Source: an uncultured Clostridia bacterium (GTDB lineage: Bacteria > Bacillota > Clostridia > UBA1381). From it: a DNA stretch of 64,000 bases. The notes beneath the pieces are model-generated. The model saw only the letters and a list, made by a program, of their open reading frames with translations, did not search any database and was not told the DNA's origin. Shown piece by piece: positions 13,913 to 22,546 of this stretch. How positions within the stretch are numbered: the stretch's first letter is position 1; each line of letters begins with the position of its first letter. A program made the position numbers and the translations under genes. The stretch lies in assembly GCA_934454145.1 (NCBI GenBank), contig CAKSFT010000004.1, forward strand, positions 1-64,000. Reading direction: 5' to 3'.

Positions 13913-15097
13913 ATGATCAGAAAATCGCTTATTTCTCTTATATATGAAGCGGTGTCGATTCAGCGATGGAACGACCATATCCGCCCGTACATAGGTTTCA
14001 CCGAGCTTGACAAGCAGGCGCACAAAATGTTTTATGCATATGTGCTTGCAAAGTGCGAAAAATCCGGCTGTGACCGTCTGAAGCTTTTGGAGGGCGGCAT
14101 ATTTGAGTTTTTGCACAGAATTATCCTCACCGACATAAAACCGCCGATATATCACAGTCTGATGAAGGAAAAAGGCACACAGATAAACAAATGGGTGCTC
14201 AAAGAGCTGAGGGGGCAGATTGAGGGAATACGCGGCGGTTTTTATGACAAAATGGAAGAATACCTTTTGAATCCCGAATATTCCGAAAAGGAAAAACAAA
14301 TCCTCAAGGCCGCGCATTATTATGCCACCGACTGGGAATTTAAGATAATTTACCCCCAAAACCAGACCACATACGGGATTGAACAGGTCAAATTTGAAGT
14401 TGCGCGCGGACTTTCGTCATGCAACACATTTGACGGGTTCCGCGTGTTTTCCGAAAGCTATGACTTGCAGGAATTTTTGCTTTTAATCGGGAAACTGAGA
14501 TATCAGCAGCGCTGGAGCCGTGCCGTGCGCATGCCGCCCACCTTCGTCATGGGGCACATGCTTGTCGTTGCGATACTGTCATATTTTTGTTCTCTGGAAA
14601 TCGGCGCATGCGGCCGCCGCCTTGAAAACAACTTTTTTGCCGCGCTTTTCCACGACCTCCCCGAGGTCTTGACACGCGACATTGTTTCCCCCGTCAAAGC
14701 CTCCGTTTCGGGGCTTGACGAGCTTATCAAGGAAATTGAAGACGACCAGATGCGCAAGGTGATATATCCGCTTATCCCCGAGTCATGGCAAGAGGAGCTG
14801 GAATATTTCACAAAAAATGAATTTACATCGCGTATTATCAAAGACGGCGAGATTGTCTGCACCACCTCTGACGAAATAAACAAAAACTACAACCAAGACT
14901 GCTTTGACCCCATAGACGGGCAGATTATACGCGGCTGCGACCACCTTTCGGCATATCTTGAGGCATATATGTCAATCAAGTACGGCATACAGTCGGAGCA
15001 GATACAATCGGGATATCACAACTTATTTGCACGCTATGAAAACAAGGCAATCGCCGGTGTGGACTTTGGTCAGCTTTTTGACTATTTCAGGATTTAG
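13913..15097 (+). CDS. HD-domain phosphohydrolase (YfbR-like)
   Basis: The protein has 394 residues from ATG 13913; AAGGA lies 10 bases upstream, while a GTG nine bases earlier is too close to it. The HD metal motif is visible: His in MGHMLVVAIL, the HD pair in ALFHDLPEV, and a late Asp in CDHLSAYLEAY. These are the ligands of HD_3/YfbR-type 5'-nucleotidases and related enzymes. The ~200-residue N-terminal half is helical and unfamiliar, so the protein is about twice as long as YfbR. Substrate is not predictable. It is followed 24 bp later by recX, suggesting one operon. Confidence 0.75.
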   Translation: MIRKSLISLIYEAVSIQRWNDHIRPYIGFTELDKQAHKMFYAYVLAKCEKSGCDRLKLLEGGIFEFLHRIILTDIKPPIYHSLMKEKGTQINKWVLKELRGQIEGIRGGFYDKMEEYLLNPEYSEKEKQILKAAHYYATDWEFKIIYPQNQTTYGIEQVKFEVARGLSSCNTFDGFRVFSESYDLQEFLLLIGKLRYQQRWSRAVRMPPTFVMGHMLVVAILSYFCSLEIGACGRRLENNFFAALFHDLPEVLTRDIVSPVKASVSGLDELIKEIEDDQMRKVIYPLIPESWQEELEYFTKNEFTSRIIKDGEIVCTTSDEINKNYNQDCFDPIDGQIIRGCDHLSAYLEAYMSIKYGIQSEQIQSGYHNLFARYENKAIAGVDFGQLFDYFRI

Positions 15098-15121
15098 CAT
15101 GCACTTTTTTGGGGGAGAAAT

Positions 15122-15601
15122 ATGGAAAAAGAAAAAACACTAAGCTTTGAACAGGCAAAGGAAAAGGCTTTGCGCATACTGGAATACCGCTCACATTCGG
15201 AACGCGAAATGCGCGACAAGCTCAAGCGTGCCGGGGCGCAAAGCGATGACATAGAGCATGTGCTGTCCTTTCTTCGCGAATACAGGTTTCTAAACGACGG
15301 CGACTATGCGGTGCGCCTGGCAAAAGATTTGAAGAATCTGAGAAAGCTTGGCAAAAACCGTGTGCGTGCAGAACTTGTAAAAAAGGGCATCGCGCCCGAG
15401 CTTATCCAAAACGCACTTGAAGAAATCGACTGGGACAGCGAAGACATTCTCCTGCCCATGGTGGAAAAAAAGCTTATGGGCAACTTTGACAAGAAAAACA
15501 AGGACAAATGCATAAGATATTTTCTCTACAAAGGCTATAGCTTTGACGAGATAAAACACGCCATAGAAAAAATACAATCGGAGGAACAAAATGGGTTATA
15601 A
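15122..15601 (+). CDS. recX: Regulatory protein RecX
   Basis: A 159-residue three-helix-repeat protein typical of RecX, which binds RecA filaments and modulates recombination. Diagnostic stretches are ALRILEYRSHSEREMRDKL near the N-terminus and a central FLREYRFLNDGDYAVRLAKD. The C-terminal repeat ends KCIRYFLYKGYSFDEIKHAI. GGGGGAG precedes the start. Its last 11 bases overlap the start of rimO, so the two are probably translationally coupled. Confidence 0.9.
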   Translation: MEKEKTLSFEQAKEKALRILEYRSHSEREMRDKLKRAGAQSDDIEHVLSFLREYRFLNDGDYAVRLAKDLKNLRKLGKNRVRAELVKKGIAPELIQNALEEIDWDSEDILLPMVEKKLMGNFDKKNKDKCIRYFLYKGYSFDEIKHAIEKIQSEEQNGL

Positions 15602-16922
15602 CATAGGAATGGTTTCGCTTGGGTGCGCAAAAAATCAAACCGACGCGGAAACAATGCTTGGCATATTAAAGGAAAAGGGACATATAATCGTAGCAGAGCC
15701 GGAAATGGCAGACGTCATCATTGTCAACACCTGCGGTTTTATAGAACAGGCAAAACAGGAATCCATAGATTCTATCCTGGAGATGGCGCAGTACAAAAAT
15801 GGCAGGTGCCGTCTTTTGATAGCCTCGGGCTGTCTTGCAGAACGCTATCATGACGATATTCTGAAAGAACTCCCGGAGGTTGACGCAGTGGTCGGCACGG
15901 GCGATTATCACAGGATTTGCGAAGCGATGGAAAAAGCCTTCTCGGGTGAAAAACCCGTTATGTGCGGCAACCGCGACTACACCCCGGAGGAGGATCTCCC
16001 GCGGCTGTTGTCCACGCCCGGTTATACGGCATATCTCAAGATTGCAGACGGCTGTGACAACAACTGTACATACTGCGCAATCCCCATGATACGCGGAAAA
16101 TACAGAAGCAGAAAAATCGAGGACATCAAAAAAGAAGCGGAAAACCTGGCGGCGGCGGGCATAAAAGAGCTTATACTGATTGCCCAGGACACAACGCGTT
16201 ACGGCAAGGATATATGCGGCAAATATTCGCTTGACAGGCTTTTGTCGGAGCTTTGCACCGTGAACGGAATCAAATGGATAAGAGTGCACTATTTCTATGC
16301 CGAGGCAGTGACCGAAGAACTGATTGATGTCATGGCAAAGGAAGAAAAAATCTGCAATTATATCGACATGCCGATTCAGCACATCAACAACCGCGTCCTG
16401 CGCAGAATGGCACGCAGAACAACGCGCGAGGAAATAACCGGCAAAATCAGCATGATTCGCGGCAAAATGCCCGACTGCACCATCAGGACATCAATCATAG
16501 CCGGGTTCCCCGGAGAAACCGAGGAAGAATTTGAAGAGCTGTTAAGCTTTGTAAAAGAAATCCGCTTTGACAGAATGGGTGTATTTGCATATTCACGCGA
16601 AGAGGACACACCGGCGGCAGACTTTGACGGACAGCTTGACGAAGATGTGAAAAACGAACGCCTTGACAAACTGATGAGCGCCCAGCAAAAAATATCACTG
16701 GAAATAAATCAATCCAAAATCGGCACAAAACAGGAAGTGCTTATTGAGGGCTATGACATGGAAAACTATATGTATTTCGGCAGGGGACGCGGCGACAGTA
16801 TCGGCATTGACTCACGCATATATGTCGCATCTGAGGACGAGCTTGGAATCGGTGACATCATAACCGCCGAAATCCTGGACGCCTCCGAATATGACCTGAC
16901 GGGAAAAAGGGTGAAAAGCTGA
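15591..16922 (+). CDS. rimO: Ribosomal protein S12 methylthiotransferase RimO
   Basis: A 443-residue radical-SAM methylthiotransferase that adds a methylthio group to an Asp of ribosomal protein S12. Domains: an N-terminal UPF0004 part with GMVSLGCAKNQTD and VNTCGF (auxiliary 4Fe-4S Cys), the radical-SAM core with GCDNNCTYCAIP (CxxxCxxC, ~147-158), and a C-terminal TRAM domain (~375-443). The NTCGFIEQAKQESID signature separates RimO from MiaB and MtaB. The start overlaps recX, and pgsA follows 21 bp downstream. Confidence 0.95.
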   Translation: MGYNIGMVSLGCAKNQTDAETMLGILKEKGHIIVAEPEMADVIIVNTCGFIEQAKQESIDSILEMAQYKNGRCRLLIASGCLAERYHDDILKELPEVDAVVGTGDYHRICEAMEKAFSGEKPVMCGNRDYTPEEDLPRLLSTPGYTAYLKIADGCDNNCTYCAIPMIRGKYRSRKIEDIKKEAENLAAAGIKELILIAQDTTRYGKDICGKYSLDRLLSELCTVNGIKWIRVHYFYAEAVTEELIDVMAKEEKICNYIDMPIQHINNRVLRRMARRTTREEITGKISMIRGKMPDCTIRTSIIAGFPGETEEEFEELLSFVKEIRFDRMGVFAYSREEDTPAADFDGQLDEDVKNERLDKLMSAQQKISLEINQSKIGTKQEVLIEGYDMENYMYFGRGRGDSIGIDSRIYVASEDELGIGDIITAEILDASEYDLTGKRVKS

Positions 16923-16943
16923 AAAGAAAGGAAGTCAAAAACT

Positions 16944-17489
16944 ATGACTACAGCCAACAAACTTACAATTTTACGGGTTATTCTTGTCCCTGTATTTATG
17001 GCATTTTTGCTGATAAATCAGGTGTGGTCGCAAATCGCGGCGCTGATAATTTTTGCCGCGGCGTCCGCGACAGACGCCATCGACGGCTATATTGCACGCC
17101 ATTATAACCAGATAACCACCTTTGGCAAATTTATGGACCCGCTTGCGGACAAGATGCTCACCACCGCCGCATTCCTGGTGCTTTTGGAGCACGGAAGGGT
17201 CAGCTGCATCGCGGTCATGATTGTGCTTGCACGCGAATTTATCGTTTCGGGCGTGCGCATGCTTGCGGTTGCCGACGGCAAGGTGATTGCGGCAAGTATG
17301 CTTGGAAAAATCAAAACCGTGTCGCAGATGATTGCGATTATGGCGGCAATCATACTCATGAACAACGCCTTCTCGGAACAGCCGGCAATGCTCATCACAA
17401 ATATTCTGGTTTGGATTTCAACAGCCATAACAGTCATCTCAGGCATCGACTATATTGTAAAAAACAGATATATTTTTAAGGACAGATAA
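16944..17489 (+). CDS. pgsA: CDP-diacylglycerol--glycerol-3-phosphate 3-phosphatidyltransferase
   Basis: A 181-residue integral membrane enzyme of phosphatidylglycerol synthesis. The CDP-alcohol phosphotransferase motif is complete: DAIDGYIARHYNQITTFGKF then MDPLAD, i.e. DG-x2-AR-x8-G-x3-D-x3-D at ~43-66. About five hydrophobic segments follow the usual PgsA layout and length. AAAGGAAG precedes the start. The recX-rimO-pgsA order is often seen in Firmicutes. The PP-loop gene starts 3 bp after its stop. Confidence 0.95.
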   Translation: MTTANKLTILRVILVPVFMAFLLINQVWSQIAALIIFAAASATDAIDGYIARHYNQITTFGKFMDPLADKMLTTAAFLVLLEHGRVSCIAVMIVLAREFIVSGVRMLAVADGKVIAASMLGKIKTVSQMIAIMAAIILMNNAFSEQPAMLITNILVWISTAITVISGIDYIVKNRYIFKDR

Positions 17490-17492
17490 CGA

Positions 17493-18206
17493 ATGAAAAA
17501 AATCATAAGCTATGTGCGGAAGGCAATTGAAGACTATGACATGATACAGGACGGCGACAGGGTTGCTGTCGGCATATCGGGCGGCAAGGACAGCCTTGTG
17601 CTTTTGGGCGCTTTGGCATCTCTTTCGCGATACTACCCCAAAAAATTCACCGTGCTGGGGCTTACCCTTGACATGGGGTACAAAGCGGATTACACTGCAA
17701 TCAGAGAATACTGCCAAAGCTTTGGGGTTGAGCATCTTGTCAAATATACAAATATAAAGGAAGTCGTGTTTGACGAAAGAAAAGAATCCAACCCTTGTTC
17801 TCTTTGCGCAAAAATGCGGCGCGGCGCTCTCAACGATTTCGCAATCGAAAACGGTTGCCGCCGCGTGGCGCTCGGGCACCACAATGATGATGTTTTGGAA
17901 ACGTTTTTCCTCAGCCTGGTTTATGAGGGAAGGATAAACTGCTTTTCCCCCGTCACATATCTGGACCGCACCGATATTTTCCAAATCCGTCCGCTTATAT
18001 ATACGCGCGAGGGCAACATACGCGGCGCCGTGCGGCGGCTGGAGATACCTGTGCTGCACAACCCGTGCCCGTCAAACGGCTATACAAAGCGCCAAGACAT
18101 GAAAGAACTCATCGCAAAGATTGACAAGGAAACAAACCCCGGCTTTAAGAAACGGCTGTTTACGGCGATAAAAAACAGCAAAATTGACGGCTGGGGAATC
18201 GAATAA
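17493..18206 (+). CDS. TtcA-family PP-loop ATPase (tRNA 2-thiocytidine biosynthesis-like)
   Basis: The protein has 237 residues with the PP-loop ATP pyrophosphatase motif GISGGKDSLVLLG (~29-41). The cysteine motif NPCSLCAKMRRGAL (~90-105), VALGHHNDDVLETFFLSL, and a late NPCPSNGYTKRQDMK are all hallmarks of the TtcA group, which thiolates C32 of tRNA using an Fe-S cluster. It is shorter than E. coli TtcA (~310 aa), as is usual for Firmicutes members, whose exact target is less certain. It is the last gene of the plus-strand run, ending at a terminator. Confidence 0.85.
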   Translation: MKKIISYVRKAIEDYDMIQDGDRVAVGISGGKDSLVLLGALASLSRYYPKKFTVLGLTLDMGYKADYTAIREYCQSFGVEHLVKYTNIKEVVFDERKESNPCSLCAKMRRGALNDFAIENGCRRVALGHHNDDVLETFFLSLVYEGRINCFSPVTYLDRTDIFQIRPLIYTREGNIRGAVRRLEIPVLHNPCPSNGYTKRQDMKELIAKIDKETNPGFKKRLFTAIKNSKIDGWGIE

Positions 18207-18207
18207 C

Positions 18208-18240
18208 AAATGGGCTGTAAAAATTTTACAGCCCATTTGT
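18208..18240. terminator. Bidirectional terminator between the ttcA-like gene and rqcH
   Basis: The 13-bp arms AAATGGGCTGTAA and TTACAGCCCATTT enclose AAATT and are followed by GTTTTG. It separates convergent genes. Confidence 0.75.
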
Positions 18241-18285
18241 TTTGCCAAAAGATATAAAAAATCTCTCTTTGGGGTGTGTCCCCTG

Positions 18286-20016
18286 TTATTTTTCATCTAT
18301 GACCTTTGGATTTACATATATCGTGTTGTACGAGTCATAAATCACCATGCCGGGTTTTGCGCCATTCGGCTTTTTCACATTTCTGACTTCTGTATAGTCC
18401 ACCGGCACACGCGAAGATTCGCGCGCTTTTGAATAAAACGCGGCAAGCTCCGCCGCCTCCCTCAGCGTCCTCTCCTGCACATCTTTGTCCACGCCCAGCT
18501 TTATGATGACGTGTGAACCGTGGATTTTCTTTGTGTGGAACCATATATCCGAAGAATTGGCAAACTTCAGTGTCAGTTTGTCATTTTGGGTGTTGTTTTT
18601 CCCGACATATATGTCAAAACCGTCACTGCTGACGTAATGGTGCGGCTTTGACACCTCTTGTTTCTGTTTTTTGCCGTTTTTGTGCAATTTTATATATCCC
18701 AGATTCCCCAGTTCTTCCCTTATGGCGCGTATATCTGCCTCAGATGTGCAGTTTTTTGCAAGGCTCAGGGTGGATTCCAGGTATTCCAAATCCTCCGCCG
18801 CATTTTTGAGCTGCGCCGCCGCCTCCGTTTCCGCGGTTTTGGCTTTGTTATAAAGCTTATAATACCGCTGTGCGTTCTGCGCCGGGGAAAGGTTCTTTTT
18901 CAAAGGGATTTGTGTCTTTTCCATTGTGGGCGAATAATAATCCACCACCTCTGCAAACGGCGCACCCGGCACCACCGCATACAGATTTGCCGTCAGCAAA
19001 TCTCCGTATTTTTTGTGTTTTTCCTTGTTCTTTGCGTCCTCAAGCGTCGCCCTCAGAATGTTTATTTTTTTTGCCGTCCTTGTGATGTTGTTACTGAGGA
19101 TTTTCACAACATCGGCGCTCTTTTGTTTCATACGTTCCGTGCTGTCTTTTTCGGAATAAAACCGCTCCAAAAGTGTGCTCATGTCGCAAAAATACTCTAT
19201 CCGTGCCGCGTCCTGATATTGCTTGATGTCAACCGCGCTGAAGTCCAGCGTTCTGCCGCTTTCTTTTTCAAACACAATGCAGGGCTTAAATTTCTCCCCC
19301 GCAAAATCGCGCACGGCATTACTCAGTTTTTCCCACTCGCAGAATCCCTCCGACAGGATATCGCACCGCCCAAAGGCACGGTACACAATCTCGCGTGCGC
19401 TGAGCGGGCTTATGCCGCCCACCTGCGAAAGAAGCAGCTTGTCAAGCCGCATATTGCCCTCCGGCGGAGAAACCGAAAATTCCGCAATATCATCTGAAAG
19501 AATCGGTGTTTTTTCCTGTTCCGGCGGCGGAGAATATTTGCCCCCCGGCAAAACCTGTCTTACCGAGCTCATCGTGAAATCAATATGTTTCACAGAGTCT
19601 ATGACCGTCATGTCATCATTCGTGAGTATAATGTTCGAATGTCGCCCCATTATCTCCGCAACAAGATGCTTCACCGTCAAATCCCCAAGTTCATTGTACG
19701 ATTCGATGTCAAGCATTATAACCCTGTCAAACCCCGGGTTGCTCACCGCCGTGATTTTCCCCGAGGTGAGGTGTTTCCTCATAAGCATGCAAAACATCGG
19801 CGGCGTGTCGGGGTTGCTTTTTGATTTTTGTGAGAAGTGTATGCGCGGATTTGTCGGGCTTGCCGAAATCGTAAGCCGATAAGAATCCGAAAGGCTCCTG
19901 ATTCGGAGTTCAACTTCGTCCTTCTCGGGCTGATAAACCTTTTCCACCCTTGCGCCGATTATTTTGTTTTTCAGTTCTTGTGTAATGCACCCCAGTGCAA
20001 TTGTGTCAAATGCCAT
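18286..20016 (-). CDS. rqcH: NFACT family ribosome quality-control protein RqcH
   Basis: A 576-residue Rqc2/Tae2 homologue (formerly fibronectin-binding A-like). It binds obstructed 50S subunits and adds C-terminal alanine tails to stalled nascent chains. Domains: NFACT-N (MAFDTIALGCITQELKNKII...), HhH and coiled-coil (~250-400), and NFACT-R (DGFDIYVGKNNTQNDKL, DIWFHTKKIHGSHVIIK, ~445-540). The length is normal. It is convergent with the ttcA-like gene; the mscS-type gene lies 44 bp upstream on the same strand. Confidence 0.93.
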   Translation of the reverse strand: MAFDTIALGCITQELKNKIIGARVEKVYQPEKDEVELRIRSLSDSYRLTISASPTNPRIHFSQKSKSNPDTPPMFCMLMRKHLTSGKITAVSNPGFDRVIMLDIESYNELGDLTVKHLVAEIMGRHSNIILTNDDMTVIDSVKHIDFTMSSVRQVLPGGKYSPPPEQEKTPILSDDIAEFSVSPPEGNMRLDKLLLSQVGGISPLSAREIVYRAFGRCDILSEGFCEWEKLSNAVRDFAGEKFKPCIVFEKESGRTLDFSAVDIKQYQDAARIEYFCDMSTLLERFYSEKDSTERMKQKSADVVKILSNNITRTAKKINILRATLEDAKNKEKHKKYGDLLTANLYAVVPGAPFAEVVDYYSPTMEKTQIPLKKNLSPAQNAQRYYKLYNKAKTAETEAAAQLKNAAEDLEYLESTLSLAKNCTSEADIRAIREELGNLGYIKLHKNGKKQKQEVSKPHHYVSSDGFDIYVGKNNTQNDKLTLKFANSSDIWFHTKKIHGSHVIIKLGVDKDVQERTLREAAELAAFYSKARESSRVPVDYTEVRNVKKPNGAKPGMVIYDSYNTIYVNPKVIDEK

Positions 20017-20060
20017 AGTTTTAAAATTCTCCGTTCTGCCCGTGCTTTTGCACGGGCAAT

Positions 20061-20891
20061 TTATTTGTTTACCATATGGACATTGAGGTGGTCGTATGTC
20101 ATCTCAATCCCGTCCTCCGAAAATGCATAACCAATGTTTTCCATCAGTGCAAAATACGCACCCCAGTAATCCTCTGTCCTGACCCATGCCCTCACCGCAT
20201 ACTCTATACTGCTTCTGCCATACTGCCACACCCCGGCAAACACGGGCTTTCCTTCAAGCACATACCCCGTCTTTTCCGCCGCTTTTTTCAGTGATGCCTT
20301 CACTTTCTCCGGCTTTGCGTCATATGCTGCCGTGATTTTTACGTCAAGCATACGCTCGCCCTCGGCAGTATAGTTTATTATTTTTTCGCCCGACACCTCG
20401 CTGTTTGGGACGTGTATGAGCTTGTTATCAATTGTGTTGAGCTTTGTATATATAAGCCCGATTTCCTTCACCGTGCCGCCGACCCCGCCGATTTCAACAA
20501 AATCGCCGTTTGTAAAAGGCTTTGCCGCAAGAATGGATATCCCCCCGGCAAGGTTTGACAAAAACCCCTGCACCGCAAGCGACAGCGCCAAGCCCACAAC
20601 GCTGAAAAGCGCCAAAAGCGATGTGACAGGTATGCCCATGCTGTCCGCCACCAAAAGCACTGCGACGAAACACAGTATAATTTTTACCGCGGATTTTATA
20701 AAGCTGTTTAATGTATTGTCAAACGGTGTTTTTTCAACCAGCCGTCCCACAAGCTTTAATACGATTTTTATTGCAAAAAAGCAAATAACGGCAACAACGG
20801 CCGCAGACAAAAGCTTGTCTGCACTGAACACGCCCGGATTTTGCGACATCATGCTTTGCAGTTTTTCAGATACTTTTCCAAAATTTTCCAT
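20061..20891 (-). CDS. MscS-family small-conductance mechanosensitive channel
   Basis: A 276-residue membrane protein. Three hydrophobic segments lie in residues ~25-130. The pore-lining TM3/beta-domain signature is LSLAVQGFLSNLAGGISILA followed by KPFTNGDFVEIGGVGGTVKEIG and the beta-domain HVPNSEVSGEKIINYT. This is the compact MscS architecture that releases solutes on osmotic downshock. It begins downstream of the gltBD terminator and may be co-transcribed with rqcH. Confidence 0.92.
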   Translation of the reverse strand: MENFGKVSEKLQSMMSQNPGVFSADKLLSAAVVAVICFFAIKIVLKLVGRLVEKTPFDNTLNSFIKSAVKIILCFVAVLLVADSMGIPVTSLLALFSVVGLALSLAVQGFLSNLAGGISILAAKPFTNGDFVEIGGVGGTVKEIGLIYTKLNTIDNKLIHVPNSEVSGEKIINYTAEGERMLDVKITAAYDAKPEKVKASLKKAAEKTGYVLEGKPVFAGVWQYGRSSIEYAVRAWVRTEDYWGAYFALMENIGYAFSEDGIEMTYDHLNVHMVNK

Positions 20892-20976
20892 AACGACAAT
20901 AACCTTTCATAATTTCTGCTTATAAAATTTTATAATATAATTCCAAAAAAGTCAATAGTATACAAAAGAAAAACAA

Positions 20977-21014
20977 GGAGCAAGCGCAAAATGGTTTCAT
21001 TTTGCCCTTGCTCC
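20977..21014 (-). terminator. gltBD operon terminator
   Basis: A 17-bp stem with one mismatch (GGAGCAAG...CTTGCTCC, tip around TTTC) is followed on the minus strand by TTGTTTTTCTTTTG. It follows the gltD stop. Confidence 0.8.
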
Positions 21015-21059
21015 TATTCTGCCCTTTTTGCGCTCCGGGGCTTTATATTCCCCCGGTTT

Positions 21060-22529
21060 TTATCCCATAAGATATCTGTTCACAGCCTCTGCCGCTTCTC
21101 TTCCCTCGCGGATTGCCCACACCACAAGGCTCTGCCCCCTGCGGCAATCGCCTGCGGCAAACACACCCTTCAGGCTTGTCATACGGTTTTCTTCCCCTGT
21201 CTTTATATTGCTTCTTGCGTCGGTTTCAATGGTAAGCTGTTCCGCAAGCTGTTGCTCCGGCCCCAAAAATCCCATGGCAATAAGCACCAACTCTGCCTCA
21301 ATCACTTTTTCACTGCCCGCCACAGGCTGAGGGCCAAAAACGCCGTTTTCGTCCTTTCTCCATTCAACCTTCACGGTGTGCACTTCTTTGACATTCCCCA
21401 CTTCGTCACCCACAATCTTTGTGACTGTCGTGAGATACTCTCTCGGGTCGCTGCCAAACACCTCGATTGCTTCTTCCTGGCCATAATCCACCTTTTTCAC
21501 CCTCGGATATTCCGGCCATGGGTTTGAGTCAAGGCGCTTTTCGGGCAGTTCCCCCATTATCTCCAGTTGTACAACGCTCTTTGCGCCGTGGCGTATAGAG
21601 GTTGCAACACAGTCTGTGCCCGTGTCGCCGCCGCCCACAACAACCACATTTTTGCCTTTCGCGCTTATATAATGCTTATCCTCCAAATTGGAATCAAGAT
21701 AACTCTTTGTATTTGCGCTCAGAAAATCCACTGCATAATGGACTCCTTTCAGGTCCGCGCCCTCCACCTTCAGCGGCCGCGGCACTGTCGAACCGCAGCA
21801 AAGCACAAGCGCGTCAAAATCATTTACAAGGCGCACCGCCGGGTAGTTTTTGCCTACCTCGGTGTTAAGCACAAAATTCACACCCTCTTTTTCCATTATC
21901 TTCACGCGGCGCTCCACAACACTCTTATCAAGTTTCATATTCGGTATGCCGTACATAAGCAAACCGCCGGCGCGGTCGGCACGCTCAAACACCGTCACCT
22001 CGTGTCCCATTTGGTTAAGCTGATCCGCACATGCAAGCCCCGATGGACCCGAGCCGACCACTGCGACGCGCTTATCCGACGAACGTTTCGGCATTTTTGG
22101 GCATATCTTTCCCATTTCATACATTTTGTCCACAATATGACATTCGTTGTTTCTGATTGTCACGGGTTCCCCGTGCAGACCGACCGTGCAAGACCCCTCG
22201 CACGGTGCCGGGCACACCCTCCCGGTAAATTCCGGAAAGTTGTTTGTTTTTCTCAGTCTTTCATATGCCTTTTCATACTGGCCGTGATACAGCAAATCGT
22301 TCCACTCCGGGATAAGGTTGTTGAGCGGACAGCCCATTGCCATGCGGTTGACGAGTTTACCCGTATGGCAAAACGGCACTCCGCAGTCCATACACCTTGC
22401 CCCCTGAAGTCTGAGGGAGTTTTCATCAAAATGAGTATGAAACTCACCCCAGTCCTTTATCCTTTCTTTGACCTCCCTGTCCTTCGGGAGATTCCTTTCA
22501 TATTCCATAAATCCTGTAGGTTTACCCAT
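21060..22529 (-). CDS. gltD: Glutamate synthase (NADPH) small subunit
   Basis: The protein has 489 residues, close to the family norm. It has an N-terminal Fe-S module with CMDCGVPFCH, GCPLNNLIPEWNDLLY and VCPAPCEGSC. The FAD site is VAVVGSGPSGLACADQLNQM and the NADPH site is VVVVGGGDTGTDCVA. GltD passes electrons from NADPH to the large subunit for reductive transfer of the glutamine amide to 2-oxoglutarate. It starts 17 bp after gltB with a GAAGGGAG site, so the two form an operon. Confidence 0.97.
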   Translation of the reverse strand: MGKPTGFMEYERNLPKDREVKERIKDWGEFHTHFDENSLRLQGARCMDCGVPFCHTGKLVNRMAMGCPLNNLIPEWNDLLYHGQYEKAYERLRKTNNFPEFTGRVCPAPCEGSCTVGLHGEPVTIRNNECHIVDKMYEMGKICPKMPKRSSDKRVAVVGSGPSGLACADQLNQMGHEVTVFERADRAGGLLMYGIPNMKLDKSVVERRVKIMEKEGVNFVLNTEVGKNYPAVRLVNDFDALVLCCGSTVPRPLKVEGADLKGVHYAVDFLSANTKSYLDSNLEDKHYISAKGKNVVVVGGGDTGTDCVATSIRHGAKSVVQLEIMGELPEKRLDSNPWPEYPRVKKVDYGQEEAIEVFGSDPREYLTTVTKIVGDEVGNVKEVHTVKVEWRKDENGVFGPQPVAGSEKVIEAELVLIAMGFLGPEQQLAEQLTIETDARSNIKTGEENRMTSLKGVFAAGDCRRGQSLVVWAIREGREAAEAVNRYLMG

Positions 22530-22546
22530 TTGTATTCACTCCCTTC